NCBI RefSeq assembly: GCF_002878395.1
Contig: NC_061119.1
Coordinates: forward strand, 18,831,994 to 18,895,993
DNA from: Capsicum annuum
Taxonomy: Eukaryota; Streptophyta; Magnoliopsida; Solanales; Solanaceae
DNA: 64,000 nt
Direction of reading: 5' to 3'
Position numbers and translations under genes: made by a program. This document shows, piece after piece, positions 1 to 11,452 of this stretch; position 1 is the first letter of the stretch, and every line of letters begins with the position of its first letter. Under the pieces are notes generated by a model that was not told the DNA's origin, did no database searches, and saw only the letters and a program-made list of their open reading frames with translations.

Positions 1-22
1 GGGGGGGGGGGGGGGGGGGGGG
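1..22. other. Poly-G run at contig start
   Basis: The first 22 bases are all G and then pass abruptly into ordinary AT-rich sequence. Such a run at a window edge looks like a sequencing or assembly end artefact rather than biology. Confidence 0.6.
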
Positions 23-1139
23 AGTGATCACCTCGTTGAACTCCATGTTCATCCTCTCCACAATCGCCTATAAAAAATAGGCGATACGCAGGAGTTCATG
101 GTGGAGGTGCTCTCTGTCCTGACCCAGACTGTAGAAGAGACGGGTGTGGTGACGTGATTTTCAGAGATCCTGGGATGATATTTATCCTTAATAATGGACT
201 AGAGCCATCGGCAACGATATCCAACATGTATAAGGACACATGTCGATCATTCTTTATGAATGTGGGATGTATTTTTCCCTACTCATTCATTAGATAGCTA
301 ATCACAACATTCTTTGGCTCGCAATCTAATTGATCTCCTCTCTCAATTATACTTCGAATCATGTCGTTGTACGAACCATTGCGACGCAACGGGATGAGCA
401 CTGTCTCCTTACTAGATGATTTTCAATTTCAATATTTGGACCCTCCTCCAACACACTCATATAATCACACCCGCGATAATTACTTCAGCTACTGTCATTA
501 TAGACCACACTAATTGATAATAGATTAAGGTATCGGTCTATGATTACTGATATGAAAACCTCCGTACAAAAAAGTGAATGGACTGATTTTGGATATAATC
601 GATGTGCTCCTAGCTCTGGGATGGACAAATGTATGTGTAAGACTTCTAAACTACTGAAATATATCTAATGAAGAGGTATTGAGTGGATTTGGAAAGCTTT
701 TCAAGCTAGTAAAAATGGTGAAAAAACATTTTTTACATTTTTTTCAAAAAGGATGGAACAACAATGGAAGCAATGATCAATAATGGAGATTTTCAGTTGT
801 GATGAGCAACTTTTTGTTGGAAAAGTGGCCGGAAAAGTCATCGGAATAAAAAATTATTGGTGAAAAGGGGGCTCCTAGTGGTGGCTTCTTGGACAATTTT
901 TTTAATTAAAATAGAAAAATATGAAAAAATGGTGAAAATATAAAAAATGGTGGAAAATATTAAATATTAAATGAATAAGGTGGGAGACTAAAGTATAAAG
1001 TTTAAAACTTGTGTGTTAGGTTTGTATGAAAGAAGTGATGATGTCATTTTAGTGTCTAAACACCTAATTTTCTAAAACTTGTGTCTAAGTTCAAAATAAG
1101 TTTTGAAAGTGTCTATTTTGCCAACTCTCCCAAGATTCT
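23..1139. other. Unassigned intergenic sequence
   Basis: I recognise no gene here. Around 760-1000 it is A-rich with short repeated ATGGTGRAAA-like words. The stretch 970-1130 repeats words such as AAAACTTGTGT, as old transposon sequence often does. No terminal repeats or primer sites were found. Confidence 0.4.
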
Positions 1140-1620
1140 TTAGCCCCATAATTCGATACATCTGTTTGAAACCCTTCCATGGAGAAGGAAATTTTGATTT
1201 AATGTAAAGAGAGTTTTGACAAGTGATCTTTCTGTTTGTGTAATAATCAGATCCTTCAAATATATCTGTGGATTAGGTAGTATGGGGTTAAATAATCTTG
1301 GACAAAAATGTGTGCCATCAATTTATCCAAGGTTGCGTCAGCAAGTTATCCTTCTATTTTGTGTAATGTAATAATTAGATCCTTCAAATAGATGAGTTGT
1401 GGATTACGGAGGAGTAACCATCAATTGCCCTTATGATCATCCCATGGGATACCAATTTTCTTTAATTCTTTCACATGTCAAATAATGGTGAAATAATCTT
1501 GTTTGAGCATAATCAATCAACTTTCACGATTTACCAATTATTCATTACTATTTTGGGACGCAAGCATCTATATTGAAAGCCTAGTTTGACCCTTTTGCTA
1601 GAAGGGGAGGATGAAACCAA
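1140..1620 (+). pseudogene. F-box protein pseudogene, copy 1 (C-terminal F-box-associated part)
   Basis: Plant F-box proteins of this type are substrate receptors of SCF ubiquitin ligases. Short stretches in several frames match the F-box-associated region: a conserved word around TATGGGGTTAAA (tyr-gly-val-lys), then GGTGAAATAATCTTGTTTGAG followed by a loop ending in a tyr-asn-like context, then a segment coding for (S)IESLV. The reading frame is broken repeatedly, and the N-terminal F-box is not visible. A better preserved copy lies at 22930-23560 and aligns with this one through the 3' flank. The family call rests mainly on copy 2; this copy is clearly non-functional. Confidence 0.5.
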
Positions 1621-1703
1621 GCATGTATTTGATAACTAGTAAAGAGTTGTGACTCATTTATCTTAAGTGTTGCTAAAAACTCTTTCTTTTGTCACAGAGG
1701 AGG

Positions 1704-1823
1704 CGCTCAATCATATTGGTTACGACCTTACTTAAAGGTTAAGGATAGCCAGTGTACCAAAGGTCGCTCAGTCATATTGGTTATGACCTTACTTAAAGGT
1801 TAAGGATAGCCAGTGTACCAAAG
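1704..1823. repeat. 61-bp tandem duplication
   Basis: Two adjacent copies (1704-1764 and 1765-1823) of a unit beginning CGCTCARTCATATTGGTTA and ending GTGTACCAAAG, with very few differences. The high identity points to a recent local duplication. It has no counterpart in the second F-box segment. Confidence 0.9.
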
Positions 1824-2239
1824 CTCCCGCAATAAATGAAGTCCGGAGAAGAGTTGAACCACATTTGTTACCTAAACGTAAAGGTAAAGATCTTAAATTT
1901 ATTTAATATAATAAGTCGCTTGGTACATATGGTATGTTGTTGTAGTTAGTTATAAGTATGTATATATTACTCACTACAAGATAAAACTAAAATATAAGAC
2001 AAGTCATGTGAATAAATATTAAGAACGCAAAAGTTAGTGTCGCCTTTGCATTTTCGTAATCGTAATTTATAGCTATACTATTCATATAACATACAATTTC
2101 TAGCTTCATAAACATTTTTTGAGATAATGTTGGAGATATTAGTATGTGATCGGAATACACTAACTTGAATCTTCTTGTTAAAAACTTTGTTCATTATTAA
2201 GAAAACTAGAGGGGAAATTCCCTGTTATTGTGAAAAACT

Positions 2240-2745
2240 ATGGAAGCTGATAAGTGGGCTAGTTTTTCAACTAGTGATTCTGAAGGCTATGGGGAAGATC
2301 CTGATGATGATACACCCCTTTCTCTGGAAAATGTATACAACTTGAAATCCCTTGGTTATAAAGTCGGGCGTCCTGGTATTCCTTGGTCGGTCAGAAGGTC
2401 AAAAGTAAGTTGTGTTGTTAACCAAGACACTCTGGAGACCGCTAAAAGTGGAGATGAATAATCAAGAAACAATATTCTCCTCTCTGAAATTAATGGTGAG
2501 TAATATGCAAATTGGTGGATTGAGAATTTGAGATTGGGCTTCGACGTTTACCCTCCTAATAGCAGATTCAGAAAGTCTGCTCCTGGTGATCCCTGTTTTG
2601 TACTTTGTCTTGCTAGTGAGTATCCACCTTCCAAAGAAGAGATTGAAGATCTTGTTGAGAATGAGCGTGTGAGTGAGTTTTTTCTCATTCAACAAAGTTG
2701 ATCTCCCCATCCTTCCATGATCCCTTCGAGCAACGAATACAAATC
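2240..2745 (+). pseudogene. tRNA-splicing endonuclease subunit SEN54 pseudogene fragment
   Basis: SEN54 is a structural subunit of the nuclear tRNA-intron endonuclease. The open frame 2240-2461 starts MEADKWAS, has an acidic DSEGYGEDPDDD stretch, and then shows LKSLGYKVGRPGIPWSV, the hallmark of the plant SEN54 family as I know it. About 100 bases on, in another frame (about 2545-2690), comes FDVYPPNSRFRKSAPGDP followed by PPSKEEIEDL, again the SEN54 C-terminal region. The N-terminus runs almost directly into the later motif, so a middle part of the normal protein is missing. A frame break lies near 2520-2545. The insert has no partner in the duplicated segment at 23-25 kb, so it arrived after the duplication or was lost there. 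Assigned from remembered motifs; a search should confirm it. Confidence 0.6.
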
Positions 2746-3305
2746 TTGGCATGCCCTTTGAAGAGCTATGGTAGAATTATGAATTTTAATTTTGTGGATT
2801 GATGTTCAACCGTTGTGTAATTGCAACACATTAAATGATAAGTATGTCTGATTAATGAAACAATATGACCTCGTTTCTCTACTGTAAAAAAAAATAGACT
2901 AATTTAATTCAAAGTCCTAATGTATTAGCCAAGGTTTTACTGAAGACTTAGATAATTGGAAACTTGGGAAAGATGATTTGTCGTATTCTTAAGGTACCAT
3001 GCGAAGGAAAAAAAGCAAGTCTTTTAATTAATTGAAACATCAAATAACTGATACAAGTAAAATAAGAAATTTGAAGTATTCTGCCTAAGAGCTAGTTTTT
3101 ATTTGAATAACATATTGTGGTGATTTGTCTAATTATAACATTCATTTTTCTTCAATACTGTTCAATTGTTTCATTAATAAAACTAATAATTACTTGAATT
3201 ACATGTTCTGCATCTAATAGGAACAACTTTTAGGGCCTAATTAAGAGCTTTACTGACCTAGGGTGGACCCTTGTCAACATTGTTTCTCTTCTTGAGTAGT
3301 ATTTA

Positions 3306-5379
3306 TATCACGATTCGAGTCGAGGCCCTGACCGCGACGGGCATCTCGAACCTTGAAGGCCTGAGAGATCCCTTAGAGTACTATCACAAGTATATTTCGT
3401 ATGAAATGCAGAGGATATAATGATGTTCAAGGAATCTTATAAGATAACTATATCAATAATGTCATGATAACCATTTACCAAATCCTGTCTACGAATTCTC
3501 TATTAGTGAATAAACTATCTAGATCGGGACAAGGCTCCGGCCATATCATAAACTAAAAGAAACAAATGTTTCAATAAAATGTCTTCTGGAAGATGGGTGG
3601 CTCACCAATTCTGACATTTTCGAAGGTTCTATTGTTGTGATAAACCACGAGACTGAGCATCAGAACCTACATTATGAGATAATGTAGCCGTCCGAAGACG
3701 GTCAATACTTGGAATGTATTGACATGTAGAACAACCCCAAAACAACATATATTTTATAGAAACTAGACAAGAGCATTATGGAAGCATTTTAACAAAAAAA
3801 AATCAAAATATATGTGCATAATTTAAAAGCTTCAAACAATCTCGTAAAAACATAGACTTAACTCTTTTCTTTATTAATTCTATGCTAGATGGTATTCCGA
3901 CATTCATATAACCCATGGGTTATAATGGGTCCGACATTAACTCGTCGGAGAAGCCCCAATCCAAGTTTGACGCAAGGATTGATGAGGTCTCTACATACTA
4001 GTATACCAGATCACACAACACGTATACCATTATTATCCCTATTTCAGGATATCATAAATCCCGCATCGATAAAAATACGATTTCAAGCAATGAGTCTTGT
4101 AACTCATGCCTTCTCGGTTAACCATCTAACTCTATTTAAGCCCATTTTAGTCTCTTAAAATCATTCTTCATTCTTATAAAAATTCATCTCTTTCTTTTTA
4201 AAGGCATTCTATAAAAGGTATCGACTACCTAGACTTGCAAGTCATATAAATCATACCATATCATCTCTATAGCCCTTTTTTCAAAAACATATATTATTGA
4301 CCATCATAAAATATCAAACAAGAGTTCTTATTTCGAAATGGATATACAAGTTTAAGGAAAAACATTTTTCCTTTCAAGACCTAACTCTTAGGTAGTCATC
4401 TCTTTCATAATTCATACACTTCTCATGGGAAAACAAGAGCATTTAAAGTACAAAAGATACTCTTCAAAATCATATAAATAAACGATGCATAATTCGATAA
4501 AGGAAGCATTCGAAATATCAATCTTTTCATTATTCATTCAGTAACCCATAACAGTTTTGAAATATATAACTCTTATCATAAAAAAGGATTCATAGTTCAA
4601 GCTTTTCAAATAATTTCAAAACCCATGTCATATATATACATATACAATTTAGAGTATTGTAAAACATAATTTTCAATTCCATGAGTGTTAAGATCATTCT
4701 ACATACCTTTTTGATGTAATAAAATTGAAGAAAAACCTGAGATTGAAACTGGCGAGCATTGGAATTGAAAAATTCTTCTTGATATTCTTGGTAGAGAATG
4801 AGGAATTTGAGAGATTTTTACTAGTTTAGGGCGATTTTAAAGTTATAAAATGGGTTAGAGGAGTTACATAAGGTAAAGGGACCAGTTTTCCCTTGATTTA
4901 TTAAGAGAAAACATATCTTTACGTCGGGTAAAAGAGAGGGGGGGGGGGGGTTGAGCCACAGGCCCAATCGCGCAGCAACAATCGTGCCTCTCGCGGCCCA
5001 TCACACATCTTGGATAGTGTCCACTAAAATGCTCATAACATTTTTCTTTGAACTCGGATTGACAAACAGTAAGTTGAGTTAAAAAGAAGACTCAAAGACC
5101 TTTAATTTGGTATATAGTATGCCAGCTAACTCATTAAATTCTAGGAGTATCTATCATTGGAAGTTGACCCAAGTATGAACATCTACTAAAACTCAATCGG
5201 TAGCATAGTTCTCAGCTCAACTTTAAGCTAGGAGATTTCTATGGCCTCAATTCATCTCCAAAGATGTTCCTACCCTAAAGAATTGATATTCAAACTTATA
5301 TCTAAATATAAATTATTAGGTTCAGACCTAAATACATAGGAAGGACAACTCAAATTTTAGCCCAAAAATATCGGGTGTT
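3306..5379 (-). mobile_element. Decayed gypsy-type LTR (minus orientation)
   Basis: Read on the minus strand this starts CTAACACCCGATATT next to a polypurine-like CAATGGGGATATAA (plus positions about 5381-5395) and ends with the GC-rich GCCTCGACTCGAATCGTGATA, a decayed form of the common solanaceous LTR terminus ...CGGGTCGTGACA. The length of about 2.07 kb suits a long gypsy LTR. A G-homopolymer lies at 4939-4950. No second LTR was found in the window. Small open frames inside it, such as 3889-4158, have no recognisable content. Confidence 0.6.
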
Positions 5380-6756
5380 AGATTATATCCCCATTGGGAT
5401 CATTCATCCTCGAATGATAGATAGGAACTTGTTGAAGCTATAAAAGTATGTAATAAAGTATGTAACTTCACATTAGGAGTTCTCCCTTAATAGAATATAC
5501 ATAGGCATCAAGAAGAGCTTCATGTCACTACCAAGTAAATCGTGTAAGCACGAATCATTAGATAATGAGTCTTGACATAGAGATGACCTTGGACATAAGT
5601 TCTATGGATCATAATCATAAAAACATGAGGCATAAATTTATTTGATGACCATAGGTCCTGATTTATATTGATACACGATATGAAATAAGGTTTTGCTGGA
5701 CATAAGAATAGAAGTATTCTCCACCTTAAATAATACGACCAATAACCCTTAAATTTAGTGACATTTCTCAATTATGCTATCTACAACGAACAACATACTT
5801 TATTATTTTCAACTTATAATTCCCCCTCAACAAACATAAGTACAATTGCCTGAGTCTCACTGTATAGTGCTTTTATATTTAAGTCTAACCCGGAGTTTAA
5901 AGGTGTTATCTTAAGCTATTGGACCCTATAATCTAAATTCTTTCAAGAATACTACTCCAACTTGTCACTATAACTAAACAACCTCAGGTCTTAATCAAGA
6001 AGTACTAGACACATAACACAATGATTTGTGTATCTAGCAATCACATCGTTCAAACCTACCTTTACTACACCCACTTTATAGATCTCCCCACCAAAACCAA
6101 CAAATTCAATCACTTTCACAAAGATTTTCTCCATATATCCATTTTCTAATTATTTCACATAATGAAAGTCCATCTCTTTCTTTTCTCTTCTCCTCTAACC
6201 TTAGCTCGGGTAGTCACACCTAAAATCTTTACAATAAAGAACATCTACTCTCTTATCTAAAACATTACTATGCTTTCATAACCACTACCATCCTAACATA
6301 AGAAGGGCCATTGAGAAACTAGAGTACAAACATTAGGAATGGAAGTGACACTATTCAATTATAACATATATTTGTCGCACTACTCAAAGTGGGGCCTGTG
6401 ATGTAAGATGAGATACAATAGGCATGAAGTACTTCATATATCAAATATTTAGATCATTAATAGAGAGCCGTTTAGGCGTAAACATAACACAACACGAGTT
6501 CTTAGGACTGAACACAGTGATAAACATGAGCGCATATATCATGAATTGTGTAGCATAAAACCGAAACTCATATAGTCAACAATTGAGACGAGGATTGCTA
6601 TTGCTCCTCATTTTAGGAATTGAAAATGGCATGCATTTTCATAGATAGTGTCACTTTGAGATAGACATGACATAAAATGAGTTGGTAACATATAAAAGGT
6701 ATAGTTTCTTAGAACTAAGCATGATGTGAGCCATGAATTTATGGATCTTGAGCATC
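5380..6756 (-). other. Non-coding interior of the decayed gypsy element
   Basis: The stretch right of the LTR begins with the PPT side (ATTCGAGGATGAATGATCCC on the minus strand). It holds no protein domain that I can read in any frame. It probably continues at 11453-12010 and 19756-20589, split by two later insertions. The continuity is inferred from the exact target-site duplications of those insertions. Confidence 0.4.
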
Positions 6757-6761
6757 ATAAC

Positions 6762-7443
6762 TAATACAAGTACGATCGTGATTATGGATCAATACGTACA
6801 GAACTCGTGATCGGGTGACTGGCCAACTAATGGAACAAGCTTTGGAGTGTTGGCTCATTAAGGGCATTTTAGTCATTTTATAATAGTTGTAACCTAGGCT
6901 ATAAATAGAACATATTAGGTCATTTTCTCATAACTTAGATGATATTTTGAGAGTTCTTTGAGAGTGTTCATACAAATGTGGATATCACTTGTGACAATTA
7001 TAGAATCACTTGTGTTGGTTGCTTGTTTTGAAATGTTGGTTTCTTGGGGATTCCGTTCCCTTTGAGGTCACCGTAAGAACTTGATGTTATTTGTATGAAT
7101 TCTTGGGTCTTAGTGTTCAATGTACACTTTGGTTCATAGTGTTTGTGCATTTTGTGTCAAGTTATCTATCATTCTATCTTGTTATTGTTGTTGTGTTCAT
7201 TCTCAATTTTGGGTGTCCAAACCTGAGAACTTGTTATGTTATTTTTGTTATTTTTATTGTGTTGTAATCTTAGTTTGTGTCTCACTGATTATAGGTGTTG
7301 AACACCTTATAATCTTGTTGTTATCGTGCTTGCATTGTTATTGTGTAGTGAATCCGAGAGGGGTCACCAAAAGGGGTCCTCGATTCTTCAAATCATAGAT
7401 TATTTTAGTGTGTGTTAGTGTCTTCCTTATCGATATTGTATCA
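6762..7443 (+). repeat. 5' LTR of gag-only element
   Basis: Aligns along its length with 10792-11447. It starts TAATACAAGTACG where the other LTR has TGATATGAGTACG (transitions at the terminus) and ends TTGTATCA in both. A 30-bp stretch near 6975-7005 with a duplicated TCACTTGTG word is partly absent from the 3' LTR. The small open frame 7120-7398 also exists in the 3' LTR and has no protein-like composition. Confidence 0.9.
6899..6908 (+). promoter_or_regulatory. LTR TATA box
   Basis: CTATAAATAG sits about 140 bases into the LTR, with the same sequence at the equivalent place in the 3' LTR (10930-10939). This is the expected place for the Pol II core promoter of the element. Confidence 0.7.
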
Positions 7444-7445
7444 TT

Positions 7446-7457
7446 TGGTATCAGATC
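7446..7457 (+). promoter_or_regulatory. Primer binding site (initiator Met-tRNA type)
   Basis: TGGTATCAGATC starts 2 bases after the 5' LTR. The standard plant Met-tRNA primer site is TGGTATCAGAGC, so one base differs. Confidence 0.8.
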
Positions 7458-7825
7458 ATGGCTTGATTTTGTTTTCACAAGATAAATCTTGGGCTAGCTA
7501 GCTTAAAAATATAAAAAAAAAGGAAAGTGTAGAAGTTGTTCTTGTTTTTGGCCGAGACATATTTCCTTGTGGCTAGATCTTGTAGTCTTTTGTTTGTTTA
7601 GATTGTTTTTAGTGTTGGTTTATTTCTCACCAACACTAAAGTGTCTAGATCTAAAGGTTTGAGCTTATATTGTTGACCTTATTGATGTAAATTGGAAGTT
7701 GGTCGTGTGTTGATATTGTTGATATTGGCCGTGTGTTGCAATTGTTGTGGACTTGGAGGTGAATGTTGGTGGTTTTCTTGAGAAATTGTTGTTGATATAT
7801 TGTTATTCTTCACATCTTGACATAT

Positions 7826-8452
7826 CTTAATCAATATAAAGTATAACATAGATCCAAAAAAGGTGTAAGATAAAGTTGAAAAGTTGTTGGTGAAGAGACT
7901 TGAACACATCACTTTAAAGACTTGTCAACCACTTTTCCATATTTCAAGGACCTTGTTTTGTGGGAATAGTAAAGTCAAGTCTCACTTTTTGAGTTGGAAT
8001 TTGAAAAAGTTTCTAAGACTTGAATTTTTCCTCCAAAAGACAAACTCATCCATTCCAAATTGTATCAAGACAAAAGCTTCAAATTGGNNNNNNNNNNNNN
8101 NNNNNNNNNNNNNNNNNNNNNNNNNNNNNNNNNNNNNNNNNNNNNNNNNNNNNNNNNNNNNNNNNNNNNNNNNNNNNNNNNNNNNNNCTCTTAATCAATA
8201 TAAAGTATAACATAGATCTAAAAAAGGTGTAAGATAAAGTTGAAAAGTTGTTGGTGAAGAGACTTGAACACATCACTTTAAAGACTTGTCAACCACTTTT
8301 CCATATTTCAAGGACCTTGTTTTGTGGGAATAGTAAAGTCAAGTCTCACTTTTTGAGTTGGAATTTGAAAAAGTTTCTAAGACTTGAATTTTTCCTCCAA
8401 AAGACAAACTCATCCATTCCAAATTGTATCAAGACAAAAGCTTCAAATTGGT
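7826..8452. repeat. Direct duplication flanking an N gap (likely assembly overlap)
   Basis: About 260 bases left of the gap (7826-8087) recur right of it (8190-8452) with one visible difference (GATCCAAA versus GATCTAAA). The left copy stops at the gap at CAAATTGG while the right copy runs on. This is the pattern of two contig ends that overlap but were not merged. Confidence 0.85.
8088..8187. other. Assembly gap (100 N)
   Basis: A run of exactly 100 N, the conventional gap of unknown size, inside the gag-only retrotransposon leader. Confidence 0.95.
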
Positions 8453-8947
8453 GATTAAAAAAAAATTGTGTGGGACCGCGACCAATTACGTGGCTGCCAC
8501 ATCATCACGTTTTACTGTTCACGCAACATAAGTAAGCTCAATTTTTTGATTTCTTAGTTTCTAATCTTTGTTTCTTAGTTGCATTTTGTTGATTCTATTG
8601 CTAATTAACAAACTAGTAATTGTCTACTAGGTTGTAAATTAGTTTTGGGTCAGTTTATTCGTGTCTACGTTTCTTTATGTGCTTTTATCTTTTTGAAAAC
8701 TCGTTGTAGCCTTTTGATTCAAGTACGTACAAATTTATTTTGAGTCGTTGCGAACAAAAATCCATTTCGACGTTAAGCCGCAAGAGGGACCAAGTAACTT
8801 CATTGGACTAAAAATAGTGTACCAACACTTGTGAGACCAATTGAGTGATACTTGAAAAAGTGTGAACTTGAGAGTTAGTGAGGGTTATTTTTGCTAACCT
8901 TAACTTATTATTGCTTGTGTTTTGTTTAGTATTTCTTATTACGTACG

Positions 8948-10586
8948 ATGGCTTTGGGTAAAGGTAGTCCAAGAGCCTCGAGATAGGTAACCGTGGATGC
9001 TTTGTTGGCGGCCATAATGAGCGTAAAACATGATCTTAGTGGTCGAATGGAGAGGATGGAGGGAAGGATGGACGGGATGGAGGGTTCATTTTTAAGGAGA
9101 ATGGCTACATTAGAAGTTCGTTTAGATTCCAACCATTCAAGTTCAAAACACTACCATGCCTCGACTAGTGGACATGCTACCACCCCGGATATATTTCCCC
9201 AATTGCTCAATACACTTAGACCAACCTATGAACCCATCCACCAAGTCCCTACTTATCAAAAAAACTGAATTCAAGTCCATCAAGAAGCTTCCCAAATCTG
9301 AGACCCCCTTGATATGCCGAGAGCATCACTAAACCAAAACCAACCGATCCAAGTTGATGATGTGGAAGGTGAGGGTTTTTATGAAGGTGAGGGGTTAGAT
9401 GAAGCAACTCTCTTTGCAGAATTTGTGAGCAATAAAAGAAGAGCTTATGGAGGGAGACATAGAAGCAGAAGGGGAAGATTTGGACCGGCTCCTGATGGTA
9501 GGGGCAACTTGGGACACCGACCTCATGTTCAATAAGGTCTAGTGGACCAAGGAGGCAATGCGGGTAGAGAAACGAGCCTAAATTCCATTAAGATCACTCT
9601 TCTTTCTTTCAAAGGGACTAGTGATCCATCTCTCTATCTTGATTGAGAGTTACAATGTAATCGGATTTTCCAACTCAATGAGTTAACTTCCCAAAAAAAA
9701 GCCACACATGCCATTGCTTAATTTGAAGGTTATGCATCTACTTGGTGGGAGATAAAACGGTTGCAACGGGCAAGGAATGACAATTTTGACTCTCTGGATT
9801 GGGATGAATTAAAAGCTCTTATGAGGGAGAGATATGTCACGGAAAGGTACAAACAAGAGCAACTAACAAAGCTCTACAACTTGAGGCAAGGAGATAGAAG
9901 TATTGAGGAGTATTATGATGAGTTTCAAAACTTGATCCTACGTCTTGACATACTTAAACCCCCAAATCATTGCCTAGCTCGGTTCAAGGATGGTTTGTGC
10001 TATAAAGTTGTTTCTCAATTAGTTGTCCACAAGTTTGACCGAATTGAGGACCTTGTAGAAGCGACCATTGAAGTTGAAAGGAACAATCATGCTAAGAAGA
10101 CCTTTGGGTGGGACAAGTCCTACAAGCCCTTAGAGAAGAAGCCATTTGATAAAACAATCCAAAGGTATCTATGGCTTGAAGGTACTAATTCTTCCACTCC
10201 TAATCCTAAGGGTATCATTTGTTTTAAATGTCAAGGTTGGGGTCACAAAGTTAGCGAGTGCCCAAACCGAAGGAACATTATACTAGTGGAGGGTGATCCT
10301 TATTTTGTTAGGGATAAAGTGACCAAAATGATGTTAGTGAAGGAACCCCTCAAGAGGATGATAGAGATGATGGTGAACCCGAGAGGGTGGTGGAAGAAGG
10401 GAAAGTTAATGTGCCTTGCGGATTGATGAGGAGAAAACCTCATGATGATGCTTGGCCCGAAGAAGGTAAGGTCTTGATTCCAATTTGTCCTCTTGATGAT
10501 GAAGAACCTAAGAGTACACTATGGTCCTTACTCCAAAAAAGTACATTTTTCTTTTTATCTTGTTTCTTGTCACGCTTAGGTGGATA
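8948..10586 (+). pseudogene. Retrotransposon gag pseudogene
   Basis: Gag builds the virus-like particle and packages element RNA. One reading frame runs from ATG 8948 to 10426, broken by in-frame stops at 8984, 9266, 9533, 9644 and 9719. At 9644 and 9719 the stops sit where a Trp and a Gln are expected, as C-to-T or G-to-A changes would give. In order: a short Met-Glu-Arg-rich coiled region (9030-9080), an RGR-like basic stretch, the Retrotrans_gag core (about 9585-10080, with the word EGYASTWW and later YYDEFQNLILR), and a CCHC zinc knuckle CFKCQGWGHKVSEC (about 10222-10263). Near 10312-10318 the frame shifts, and an acidic tail continues in the next frame to about 10586. No protease follows. 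Codon use is ordinary for a plant gypsy-like element. Confidence 0.85.
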
Positions 10587-10778
10587 GACAAGTATTTATT
10601 TTCGTGCTTAAAAGGGTATCTTATTCCCTAATTTCCCACGGTATGTGTAGAATATACAATATGGTTTGATATTTTTTTGTTGATTATGCTAACTTTAACC
10701 CTCATGTCATGAGGAATATGTGTTATTTTGTCTCCTCTATTGTTTTGAAGGTTCAGATTCGAGGTCGAATCCTTTTTT

Positions 10779-10791
10779 AAGAAGGGGAGAA
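10779..10791 (+). promoter_or_regulatory. Polypurine tract
   Basis: AAGAAGGGGAGAA lies immediately before the 3' LTR start at 10792, as required for plus-strand priming. Confidence 0.8.
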
Positions 10792-11447
10792 TGATATGAG
10801 TACGATCGTGATTGTGGATCAATACGTAAAGAACTCATGCTTGGGTGACTGACCAACTAATGGAGCAAGTTTTGGAGTGTTGGCTCATTAAGGGCATTTT
10901 CGTTATTTTGTAATAAGTTGTACCCTAGGCTATAAATAGAACATATTAGGTCATTTTCTCATAACTTAGATGATATTTTGAGAGCTCTTTGAGAGTGTTC
11001 ATACAAGTGTGGAATCACTTGTGTTGGTTGCTTATTTTGAAACATTGGTTGCTTGGGATTCCGTTCCTTAAGGTCACTGTAAGAGCTTGATGTTATTTGT
11101 ATGAAGTCTTGGGTATTAGTGTTTAATATACACTTTGGTTCATAGTGTTTGTGCATTGTATGTCAAGTTATCTATCATTCTATCTTATTATTATTGTTGT
11201 GTTCATTCTCGATTTTGGGTGTCCAAACCCGAAACCTTGTTGTGTCATTTTTGTTCTTGTTATTGTGTTGTAATATTAGTTTGTGGCTTGCTGATTATAG
11301 GTGTCGAACACCTTAGAATCTTGTTGTTATCGTGCTTGTATTGTTATTGTGTAGTGAATCCGAGAGGGGTCACCAAAAGGTGTCCTCGGTTCTTCAAATC
11401 ATGGACTGTTTTTGTGTGTTAGTGTCTTCTTTGTCGATCTTGTATCA
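10792..11447 (+). repeat. 3' LTR of gag-only element
   Basis: Starts TGATATGAGTACG and ends TTGTATCA, followed by the target duplication ATAAC. It carries the TATA box at 10931-10939 and matches the 5' LTR apart from scattered transitions and a few indels. Confidence 0.9.
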
Positions 11448-11452
11448 ATAAC

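Larger units (their letters stand above)
1240..3110 (+). repeat. Segmental duplication, left copy
   Basis: The run from the F-box remnant (about 1240) through the AT-rich 3' flank (1900-2180) and the stretch 2885-3110 matches 23260-25600 in the same order and orientation. Shared words include ATTGAAAGCCTAGTTTG, GTATTTGATAACTAGTAA, GCAAAAGTTAGTGTC, GGAATACACTAACT and TTTAATTCAAAGTCCTAAT. Each copy carries a different insert: SEN54 here, a MITE plus LINE piece there. Confidence 0.8.
6762..11447 (+). mobile_element. Non-autonomous LTR retrotransposon with gag only
   Basis: A complete element flanked by an exact 5-bp target duplication ATAAC (6757-6761 and 11448-11452). Its LTRs are 6762-7443 and 10792-11447, a methionine-tRNA primer site follows the first LTR, and a polypurine tract precedes the second. 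The 3.35-kb interior encodes only a decayed gag with zinc knuckle. No protease, reverse transcriptase or integrase motif is visible, so it depends on proteins supplied in trans. The LTRs differ by small indels and many transitions, so it is not a very recent insertion. Interior length is inflated by an assembly duplication around the N gap at 8088. Confidence 0.9.

Noticed and set aside
3889..4158. 89-codon open frame
   Set aside because: Lies inside a decayed LTR and has no recognisable domain.
7120..7398. Open frame of 92 codons (also at 11135-11422)
   Set aside because: Both lie in the two LTRs of one retrotransposon and have no protein-like or conserved content.
7884..8276. Open frames running through the N gap
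   Set aside because: They exist only because N codons are not stops, and they lie in a duplicated contig overlap.
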